A stretch of DNA of 13,250 nt from JBNKEI01 sp050288705. GTDB lineage: Bacteria > Myxococcota > Myxococcia > Myxococcales > UBA5297. Location of the stretch: assembly GCA_050288705.1 (NCBI GenBank), contig JBNKEI010000170.1, forward strand, positions 1-13,250. The letters are read 5' to 3'. The position numbers and the translations under genes were made by a program. The notes below the pieces were generated by a model, which saw only the letters and a program-made list of their open reading frames with translations, was not told where the DNA came from and did not search any database. Within the stretch, counting starts at the first letter, position 1; every line of letters begins with the position of its first letter. Below are positions 1-5,972 of this stretch, in pieces.

Positions 1-66
1 AAAATCTGGCTAGTTTTGTAGCATACATTACGAGTCGTCAAAGCGGCATTTGATGTAGGATGCGGT

Positions 67-216
67 ATGCTCGACTTCAAACGTAGACGATTCCTTCAAG
101 ATATCATTATGATCTGCGTGCGTTGGTATATAGCGTACCCCTTAAGTTATCGGAACGTGGAAGAAATGACGGCTGAACGAGGTATCAATCTAGACCATTC
201 AACGCTGAATCGTTAG
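67..216 (+). pseudogene. IS6-family transposase, N-terminal remnant
   Basis: A 49-codon reading frame starts with MLDFKRRRF, continues through ICVRWYIAYPLSYRNVEEM, and ends at DHSTLNR just before a TAG stop. This matches the N-terminal helix-turn-helix region of IS6/IS26/IS240-type transposases, where the segments 'F..RHF..DII...VRWYLRYPLSYR..EE...ERG...DH.T..RW' are characteristic. Intact family members are about 230 aa, so the whole DDE catalytic domain is missing and no further transposase sequence follows. An IS6-like terminal sequence lies about 70 bp downstream, which suggests an internally deleted element. The family assignment is recognition from motifs; that the copy is dead follows directly from its length. 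Confidence 0.8.
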
Positions 217-227
217 GTAATACACTA

Positions 228-300
228 GATTCTGTCGCATTAAAATTTTGGCCATACTACAGTGAATTTTTGACTCTGTGTCAATTAATGCGACAGAACC
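228..300. repeat. 14-bp inverted repeat pair, IS6-type ends
   Basis: TTCTGTCGCATTAA at 230-243 is repeated as its exact reverse complement TTAATGCGACAGAA at 285-298, with 41 bp between. Together with CC at 299-300 the right copy reads, on the minus strand, GGTTCTGTCGCATTAA, which resembles the terminal repeats of IS6/IS240-type elements. The right copy fits as the 3' end of the adjacent transposase relic. The left copy points the opposite way, so the pair could bound a miniature (about 73 bp) deletion derivative or be the touching ends of two copies. Confidence 0.6.
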
Positions 301-389
301 GGAGACCGCACCACCGACCAAGGTGGCGTGTACTTCAGTGCAATGTTGCATGTGCGGCCGAGCAAGGTCGCATTCTTTAGCGGGAGTAA

Positions 390-604
390 CCAAAAAATGG
401 TGACGTGCTTCGGTATGATCCGAAAACCAACACTTTCGGCGTAATAGTTGATCCCATCAGCTGGGCAAAACACTGTTTTTGGTGCACCATCAGCATTTTG
501 CTCTGGGGTCAACGACCTTTGATCCCTATTTCAATTGGGGCCTTGCGTTCATGTTGGCAAGTTGCGATGACGGATATAAAAAATGTTCGATTATGGAGAA
601 GTGA
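390..604 (+). pseudogene. possible polymorphic-toxin C-terminal remnant, frameshifted
   Basis: After an in-frame stop at 387, the frame reads PKNGDVLRYDPKTNTFGVI. This resembles the recurring 'G.V.RYDP.TNTFGV...DG..KT.F.P' tail found at the C-termini of Rhs, CDI and related polymorphic toxins. The expected continuation seems to lie in another frame from about 465: GKTLFLVHHQHFALGSTTF followed by DPYFNWG, ending at a TGA at 602-604. I infer one frameshift and loss of everything upstream. No immunity gene is recognisable next to it. It could instead be a chance resemblance, because the matching segment is short. Confidence 0.38.
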
Positions 605-1116
605 TGACGACAGATAATGATTTTAAACTCGCCGCCGTCTGTGGACTGTTCTGTCCCGCCTGCACGCTTTATATCGGCACAACGGAAAAGGAACCGAAAC
701 GATTTACGGCTGTTGCAGAGGTTTACAACACGCCACCTGAATTATGGGAGTGTGAGGGATGCCGAGCCGAAAAGCGCAGCTACTTCTGCAAGAATAAATG
801 CAAAATAGTGGATTGTGCCAAAGAAAAAGGGATTGATTTTTGTGTGGAATGCGAGGAATACCCCTGCGAGGACTTGCGAGAGTTCAAGGAGCAACTTCCC
901 CATCGAATCGAACTATGGGAAAACCAGAAGCGAATCAAAGAGGTGGGTTACGCCAAGTGGTATGAAGAAATGCTGGCACACTACGCCTGTCCTCGGTGCG
1001 GGACCATCAACTCCACCTACGATCTCAAATGCCGTTCATGCGAAACGGAACCCAGTTGCGCCTACGTGGAGCGGCACAAGAATGAAATCCTGTCCTATTT
1101 GTCGAAAACGAGGTGA
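604..1116 (+). CDS. Cys-rich DUF3795-like protein
   Basis: This is an intact protein of 170 aa. The N-terminal half carries the signature of DUF3795-type proteins: CGLFCPACTLY near the start, then WECEGCRAEK, FCKNKC, DCAKEKG, and FCVECEEYPC. The C-terminal part has CPRCGTINS and CRSCETEPSC, a zinc-ribbon-like quartet. The paired cysteines suggest metal binding (zinc or an Fe-S cluster). The molecular function of the family is not established. There is an upstream in-frame ATG at 583, but I prefer 604 because GGAG at 595-598 is correctly placed as its Shine-Dalgarno sequence. The gene stands alone between two decayed genes, with no obvious operon partner. Confidence 0.8.
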   Translation: MTTDNDFKLAAVCGLFCPACTLYIGTTEKEPKRFTAVAEVYNTPPELWECEGCRAEKRSYFCKNKCKIVDCAKEKGIDFCVECEEYPCEDLREFKEQLPHRIELWENQKRIKEVGYAKWYEEMLAHYACPRCGTINSTYDLKCRSCETEPSCAYVERHKNEILSYLSKTR

Positions 1117-1151
1117 AACCAAAGGGAAAAGCTACTGAACGTCATTTTTAT

Positions 1152-1668
1152 GATATCAGTGATTATTTCGCCTTTCGTCACTTTCCAGCCACATGGCTTC
1201 ACGCAATAATCGCTGCCACAAGGAGATAGCAAACCTGTTGTCGGCGATTTAGTCAAATCAAAATCCATGGGCAAGCTGATTATTGTGGTGTGTGCACCTA
1301 TTTTATCGGATAAAAAGGAATTCTCGGTATTTATTGGAATGCCTCTCAATGCCTCGGCGCTCACTGACATCATCATGAAGAAAAAGGTTGGAAGGACGGG
1401 TTACTCTACAGTTTCAGTGGCGGAACAATCATCAGCCACAGATGAAATTGCAACAAATATTTCACAGGCATCCCAAGGACTTATCGAGGTTGATGAACAT
1501 GTAAATCATATTTCAGCCATGGCGGATGGAATTACCCAGGATGTTAATTCTGTCTCCACAGTATCTGTGGATATTTCTAATAACGGTCAAGAAATAAACA
1601 ACAACGCAGAGGCCCTGTACCGCTTGGCCTCTAGCCTTAAAAAAATTGTCAACAGCTTTAAGGTGTAA
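1152..1668 (+). pseudogene. chemoreceptor (MCP) relic: Cache fragment joined to signalling tip
   Basis: Two non-adjacent parts of a methyl-accepting chemotaxis protein lie next to each other. From about 1210 to 1400 the frame gives GDSKPVVGDLVKSKSMGK, VVCAPILSD, IGMPLNASALTDI and KVGRTGY, the second half of a periplasmic Cache ligand-binding domain. From about 1405 to 1668 it gives VAEQSSATDEIATNISQAS, then NAEALYRLASSLKKIVNSFK, the last 85 residues of a cytoplasmic MCP coiled coil. The second transmembrane helix, HAMP domain and hairpin tip expected between them are absent. Upstream, DISDYF at about 1152 (another Cache motif) is in a different frame with a stop at 1207. A 133-aa frame (1267-1668) remains open, but it lacks both membrane anchors and the kinase-contacting tip, so it is very unlikely to work as a receptor. 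Confidence 0.78.
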
Positions 1669-1694
1669 AGCTCATTATTGAATCGAAGAAAGTT

Positions 1695-2159
1695 ATGGAA
1701 ATTAAAATAATTCGGGCAGATAGAGATGACATTCCCAAAATTTTAGAACTGCAGAAGATCTCATATCAAAAGGAGGCTATTCAGTATGATGATTGGACGA
1801 TTCCTCCTCTAATGCAGACACTTGACGAAATTATGGCAGAGTATGAAAATAATGTTTTTCTTAAAGCACAGTGTGAGGCCCGAATTGTCGGGTCAGTAAG
1901 GGCATTATTAGATTCTGATACTTGCAAGATTGGCAGGCTGATTGTCCATCCAAAATATCAACGCAAAGGAATTGGATCTCTGCTAATGAAAAACATAGAG
2001 GCAACTTTTCCCAAGGCAAAACGATTTCAATTGTTCACTGGCACGAAAAGCGCTGACAATATACGGTTATATCAAAAACTAGGATATAAACAATATCAAC
2101 AACAGGATCTTTCGGAAAAAGTGCGTATAGTATTGATGGAAAAAAACCAAGATATATGA
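1695..2159 (+). CDS. GNAT-family N-acetyltransferase
   Basis: This is a 154-aa single-domain protein of typical length for the Gcn5-related N-acetyltransferase family, which moves an acetyl group from acetyl-CoA to an amine. It begins IKIIRADRDDIPKILELQK, the usual first strand and helix. Motif A is clear at about residues 86-106: IGRLIVHPKYQRKGIGSLLM, with the Q-R-K-G-I-G pyrophosphate-binding loop. The C-terminal part, TKSADNIRLYQKLGYKQY, is the conserved motif B region. The substrate cannot be deduced. The gene starts 26 bp after the chemoreceptor relic, appears intact, and has no partner in the same operon. AGAAAG at 1686-1691 may serve as a weak ribosome site. Confidence 0.88.
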   Translation: MEIKIIRADRDDIPKILELQKISYQKEAIQYDDWTIPPLMQTLDEIMAEYENNVFLKAQCEARIVGSVRALLDSDTCKIGRLIVHPKYQRKGIGSLLMKNIEATFPKAKRFQLFTGTKSADNIRLYQKLGYKQYQQQDLSEKVRIVLMEKNQDI

Positions 2160-2329
2160 CGCAGATAGGAAAATATTCCTAGCATGTTTCAAATACAATT
2201 GTCACTAATTATATGCCTGCATAGAATGGACGGAGTAAATATCGCAAGAAGCTAAAGGCAACAAGTCGTTTCTGGGAGATTGGAATATATCAATAAGATA
2301 CAATTTATTATATTTAAACAGGGTAGTGT

Positions 2330-2441
2330 ATGGTGTCAGAGCGAAAAAAAACAAGAACACTTTTACCACTTGCCATTGGTGTTGTCGCTGCTCATTAATG
2401 CATTAGGACCAATAGACGGTCCAGGGGGCGGTTATGAGTAA
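2330..2441 (+). pseudogene. small reading frame broken by one frameshift, overlapping the next gene
   Basis: From the ATG at 2330 the frame reads MVSERKKTRTLLPLAIGVVAA and then stops at 2396. In the frame used by codons starting at 2391 the sequence continues LINALGPIDGPGGGYE and stops at 2439-2441, just inside the next gene, whose ATG is at 2434. Restoring one base near 2390 would give a protein of about 37 aa with one hydrophobic segment, overlapping the downstream start as coupled genes do. I recognise no family. It may be a decayed small membrane protein, or the open continuation may be chance. Confidence 0.3.
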
Positions 2442-2667
2442 TGGCACTAGGAGGGCGTTAGGAGTTCTTGGTGTAGCGATGATTGGTGATGTTGTTGCCT
2501 ACGCGTTGGGGCCTAAGCGGTATGTCCGGCTTTGGGCTTGGCCGAAGGGCCCACGATGGTATCAGCGAATACTTGATGTTTCTGCAAATAAGCGTTCGGG
2601 CATTGTTCTGGGAGTATTCCAAGCGGCAATAGGATTAGAAGTACTTCGTCTTGCAGAGCGAGGATGA
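2434..2667 (+). CDS. hypothetical 77-aa protein
   Basis: A 77-aa frame begins MSNGTRRALGVLGVAMIGDV and has a strong purine-rich ribosome site (AGGGGGCGG at 2423-2431) immediately before the ATG at 2434. It has a hydrophobic N-terminal stretch (about residues 8-25), a Trp- and Arg-rich middle (YVRLWAWPKGPRWYQR), and a second moderately hydrophobic segment (about 55-72), so it could be a small membrane-associated protein. I do not recognise a family. The good ribosome site argues it is or was translated. A broken small frame overlaps its start, and a GC-rich stretch of no clear coding potential follows. Confidence 0.5.
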   Translation: MSNGTRRALGVLGVAMIGDVVAYALGPKRYVRLWAWPKGPRWYQRILDVSANKRSGIVLGVFQAAIGLEVLRLAERG

Positions 2668-3331
2668 GTAGACAGCCTTCGTACCACAAGCCTGCTGGCT
2701 GGCAAATTTTTAAGGTTGGCGGCGTTATGCTCGACGTTGCCAGCCAAAAAACATGGTTATTTTTCAAAAGGTCGCCGACAGCTGAACGCGGCGTCCATGC
2801 CAACCGCCAATACGCAGTGAGTTTCCCAATTCCCACAGCGCACCCAGCGGTACCCGCTTAATCCCAGTGAGTAGCCGCCAGGGATTGGACCAGCCACCCA
2901 GCCGACCATTGTGATAGCGACACTGCGGGTGCTGTAGGTAAGCGAGTTTGTGCTTTGCAAAAAACACGAGGGAACGCAAGGCCGACAATGCTTCTTTTTT
3001 TTGGGCTTAAGGCTGATGTATTATATAAAATGATATTAAACATTATGTTGAATAGTTGTTGAGATTGTGGTTGATGCTTAGATAGTAAAAGAACCAGCTA
3101 TTAAACCTTATGTATTTTTATCACTCGTATTTTTTATATGTTCTCTCTTGAGCCGGAATTTAGGCTGCTTTTCTAATGTTGGTTTTCCGATAGATCTAAT
3201 TTTTTTGTCGCTAACAGCTATGATAATCCTGTGCAATGAATGAATGGACGAAAAACCTTGCAAAACAGGAGGCTTAGTTAATAGTCTAGTGTTGTCTGAT
3301 TTTTAGGGAATGAACTGAATAAAGGAATGCT
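2668..3331. other. 664-bp stretch with no convincing gene
   Basis: The first 300 bases or so (about 2690-2990) are clearly GC-richer than what follows and have several mutually overlapping open frames on the minus strand, none with a good start or a recognised family. GGCTGGCAA at 2697-2705 and TTGCCAGCC at 2737-2745 are inverted copies 31 bp apart, bracketing GGCGTTATGC. From about 3000 to 3330 the sequence is very AT-rich and without long frames. It presumably contains the promoter of the DUF362 gene, but I could not single out a convincing -35/-10 pair. Confidence 0.5.
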
Positions 3332-4399
3332 ATGCATCGTGTCATGATTGAGCCAGCATCATATGAAATATGCCATAATGCTGTTGACCGGGCTTTTCGC
3401 ATGTTTCCTCTAGATATTAGGGGTAAAAAGGTAGTTATAAAGCCGAACGTGCTTCGGTCTTCAAAGGCAGAAGAGCACATTGTTACCCACGCACCTTTTC
3501 TGCAGGCTGTTGTTGAGAAAGTTGAGTCTTTGGCTCCGGCTGAAATCATTGTTGGAGACAATCCGGGGCTCATCAATTATGGAGACAACGAGAGGTCTTT
3601 TATAGATACCGGTCTGATGGAAGCAGCCAAAGGGTATTTCAAGAACATCGGCAACGAGATGAGGCATCTTCCTTTTCGAAGCGACCTTATGCCTCAGGTG
3701 GGCGTGTCAGCAGACATTATGGATGCGGATATATTAATTAGTGTCCCAAAATTCAAAACCCACGGACTTACAGTCATAAGCGGCGCAATTAAAAACAGCT
3801 ACGGTATTCTTCCTGGTGCGCAAAAAGCAAAACTTCACCGCCTGGCAGGGTCCCCAGCATGCTTTCATGAGGTTATTGTCGATGTATTCAAGCTACGTAT
3901 ACCTGACTTTATTATTATGGACGCAATTACCGGTATGGAAGGAAATGGCCCGGCTTCACCAGATTTGCGTGACGTTGGTTTGATAATCGCTTCCGATAAT
4001 GCCGTGGCCCTTGACGCTACTGTGTCTCGAATAATGGGTCTTGATCCAGGCAAACTTCCGTTTCTCGTAAAAGCCAAGAATGATGGGTTGGGAAGTTTTG
4101 ACTCAAAAGAAATACAAATCGAGGGGACGATGCCGGTTATCCGGGACTATAAACTTCCCCCATTGGGAGGCGAAGCCATTATAAATAATGAGGGTATTCA
4201 GGAAATGATATGCAGTATATGCGCAGTCACGCCAACCGCTGATCTTGAACTTTGTACCTCCTGCGGGGCATGTATAGCTCATTGCCCGGTATCGGCCCTC
4301 TCCATGGAGAACGATCTCCCGGTCGCTGATATGAAGCTCTGTGTCACCTGTTTCTGCTGTCAGGAGATCTGTCCCGAAAAAGCAATGGTTCTGAGATGA
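3332..4399 (+). CDS. DUF362 protein with C-terminal 2x[4Fe-4S] ferredoxin domain
   Basis: This is an intact 355-aa protein. Residues 1 to about 285 form a DUF362 domain: VVIKPNVLRSS, IIVGDNPG, DADILISVPKFKTHGLTVIS, GAIKNSYGILPG, and IIMDAITGMEGNGPASP are typical segments. The last 60 residues hold two ferredoxin motifs, CTSCGACIAHCP and CVTCFCCQEICP, each C-x2-C-x2-C-x3-C-P, which should ligate two [4Fe-4S] clusters. An extra CSIC pair lies just before them. DUF362-ferredoxin proteins are common in anaerobes and archaea and are thought to be redox enzymes, but the reaction is unknown. The start at 3332 is supported by AAAGGA five bases upstream. A possible truncated gene begins 21 bp downstream. 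Confidence 0.88.
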   Translation: MHRVMIEPASYEICHNAVDRAFRMFPLDIRGKKVVIKPNVLRSSKAEEHIVTHAPFLQAVVEKVESLAPAEIIVGDNPGLINYGDNERSFIDTGLMEAAKGYFKNIGNEMRHLPFRSDLMPQVGVSADIMDADILISVPKFKTHGLTVISGAIKNSYGILPGAQKAKLHRLAGSPACFHEVIVDVFKLRIPDFIIMDAITGMEGNGPASPDLRDVGLIIASDNAVALDATVSRIMGLDPGKLPFLVKAKNDGLGSFDSKEIQIEGTMPVIRDYKLPPLGGEAIINNEGIQEMICSICAVTPTADLELCTSCGACIAHCPVSALSMENDLPVADMKLCVTCFCCQEICPEKAMVLR

Positions 4400-4420
4400 A
4401 TCAGTTTTTGTAGAGGTTGA

Positions 4421-4540
4421 ATGTATAAGCAGATAGGAAAAATTAAGCGCCTTTTCGAAGGCCAGGTCAAGCAGTTTTGCCCGAAGGTTGGCCGATGCTG
4501 GCAAAAAGGTGAAAGGACGAAAACGTCATTTAATTATTGA
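4421..4540 (+). pseudogene. possible 5' end of a gene truncated at the transposase relic
   Basis: Twenty-one bases after the DUF362 stop there is an ATG at 4421 with AGAGG at 4412-4416 in front of it. It reads MYKQIGKIKRLFEGQVKQFC and then runs out of frame into the transposase relic, ending at a TGA at 4538. The first 20 or so codons may be the start of a second operon gene whose remainder was lost at the insertion or deletion junction near 4483. I recognise no family, and a frame this short can arise by chance. Confidence 0.25.
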
Positions 4541-4917
4541 TTCGCTTGGATTACTTCTTGCTGTTTATGTAACAAGTGCTTCAATTCAAGATCGCGATGC
4601 TGCTTTTGATATATTCAAAGAAGTTAAACAAAATTTTTCGAGTCTCAAAATTGCATTTGCTGATAGAGGATATCGTGGCAAAGTGAAATCGCTTATCGAG
4701 AAGGAAACAAAAATGCAGGTTCGGATTGCATTACGATCTGATGGTAAAAAAAGAAGAAAAGTTTAAACCTCTTCAAATTAGATTCGAACGAACGTTTGGA
4801 TGGTTAAATCGTTATCGTCTATTGTCGAAAAAATATGAACGAACAATTATTTCAAGTATTTGCAATATTCAACTATGCATGATTCGTCTTATGCTTCATC
4901 GGCTGACTATGACTTAA
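4488..4917 (+). pseudogene. IS5-family (IS1031/IS427-like) transposase, truncated and frameshifted
   Basis: The first frame gives DAGKKVKGRKRHLIIDSLG, then VTSASIQDRDAAFDIF and IAFADRGYRGKVKSLIEK. These are the central DDE-region motifs of IS5-group transposases (compare 'DGAKKVKGRKRH..VDT.G' and 'WADGGY.GKL'). It stops at 4764. The C-terminal part, RFERTFGWLNRYRLLSKKYE followed by RTIISSI and MIRLMLHRL, is in the +1 frame up to 4917. It carries the conserved catalytic Glu (the 'ERTF.WL.RYRRLSKDYE' motif). The two frames meet around a run of seven A at 4746-4752; six A would restore one frame. The N-terminal part of the protein is absent, so this copy is inactive regardless. The apparent start at 4488 is a TTG and should not be taken as real. 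Confidence 0.85.
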
Positions 4918-4994
4918 ATTCGCAAATTTTCTCTATAGAACACACCCTCTTAGACAAATCGATTTTTATAATGTGATGATAAACCGCCTCATAA

Positions 4995-5732
4995 TTATTT
5001 CATCTTACAACATTTAATATCCCACATGTCGAGAGCGTCATTACGATCAGGGGAGTTTATGAACTTTATTCCAGCAATGAATTCACCTTCTTCACATTCG
5101 CTAGATTTTATACCACGTTTTGTACCTATGTCGAAAGTTCCTAGCCAATGACAATCCGCTGACGAATGGTTATGCGTTTTACGTGCTATTTTGCTAAAGT
5201 CAACTGTAAGTGGCCCAGATAATGTTCCGTCTCCTATCAGCCCATCACCTCGATTCACGCTGGATATAACCTCTTTTCCGGCGATCGAAATGGATGACGC
5301 GCGAACACTTGTAACATCAACAGTTCCGCCTGAAACGCTGTTGGCTTCAAGAGCATAAGGGACCGCACTGAGGCGAGTGCGACCTAGCGAATAATCATCA
5401 ACAATTATTTCCGACCAAAGATTAGCAAATTGATGAATAGCATTGACGCAATCTGGTCCCATTTCAATCTGAAAATATCCCGATACTAGTGGTATTGCAT
5501 CTCTAGTTACGTCGCAGTGAATACTGCCTGCCTCTTCAGCATCCCAGAGACGGAGTTCGATTTTCTTGGTTCCAGATAAGAGCGTGCCATCCGTTGTTGT
5601 AAGTGTCCCCGAATAAGCCAAGGTTCGTTCGGAGGGAATTCCGGCACCCTTGGCTAAACCTACGAAATACCCAAGAGTGCTAAGAACCACGGATATTGAA
5701 AATGCACCAACGAATAGTCCACGATTTTTCAT
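4995..5732 (-). CDS. secreted tail-fibre-like protein of a deltaproteobacterial type
   Basis: This is a 245-aa protein. An open extension of 52 codons exists upstream, but I place the start at 5732, where the mRNA reads TGAGG, six bases, then ATG, and where an N-terminal membrane or signal segment (about residues 7-27) begins. After this come GIPSERTLAYSGTLTTTDGT, SGTKKIELRLWDAEEAGS and YSLGRTRLSAVPYALEA, a module I associate with surface proteins of Myxococcota and relatives. Residues about 135-180 (GDGLIGDGTLSGPLTVDF) resemble phage tail-fibre linkers. The last 60 residues contain five cysteines ending in KCCKMK and the segment ECEEGEFIAGIKF, suggesting a disulfide-stabilised extracellular domain. 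Its role is unknown. It is divergent from the kinase gene, with 240 bp between their starts. Confidence 0.72.
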   Translation of the reverse strand: MKNRGLFVGAFSISVVLSTLGYFVGLAKGAGIPSERTLAYSGTLTTTDGTLLSGTKKIELRLWDAEEAGSIHCDVTRDAIPLVSGYFQIEMGPDCVNAIHQFANLWSEIIVDDYSLGRTRLSAVPYALEANSVSGGTVDVTSVRASSISIAGKEVISSVNRGDGLIGDGTLSGPLTVDFSKIARKTHNHSSADCHWLGTFDIGTKRGIKSSECEEGEFIAGIKFINSPDRNDALDMWDIKCCKMK

Positions 5733-5887
5733 GATATGCCTCATATGCCTCGCATCCTGTAAGGTTTTTGAGGCAAAAAAGACTACCTGAAACATGATCT
5801 TGACACGAGTAAAAATGTTTCTGCCGTGTCTTGTACCCAGACGGTTCAAGGGTATTGCGTACTGACCAACGAGCATGCCTAATGACA

Positions 5888-5903
5888 TGAAGCATGTGCT
5901 TCA
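5888..5903. promoter_or_regulatory. hyphenated palindrome in the divergent intergenic region
   Basis: TGAAGCA-TG-TGCTTCA is a perfect 7-bp inverted repeat with a 2-bp centre, the form of a dimeric-regulator operator. It lies 69 bp before the kinase start at 5973 and 155 bp upstream of the start of the leftward secreted-protein gene. I see no second copy and cannot name a regulator. A chance occurrence is possible given the size of the region. Confidence 0.35.
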
Positions 5904-5972
5904 AAATTACTGAGCGCTTGTGTTCGCCAAAAAGTTATGCAAGAGGCTTAGTAACACTTTTTTGGGGGGCAT

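Noticed and set aside
1267..1668. A functional 133-aa chemoreceptor-like protein
   Set aside because: It lacks membrane helices, HAMP and the signalling tip, and the upstream Cache sequence is frameshifted.
2161..4441. Direct repeat GCAGATAGGAAAA at 2161-2173 and 4429-4441
   Set aside because: One 13-base match is expected by chance in a window of this size, and similarity does not extend beyond it.
5733..5888. 52-codon upstream extension of the secreted protein
   Set aside because: It lies before a well-placed ribosome site and a signal segment that start at 5732, and it would put the signal segment inside the protein.
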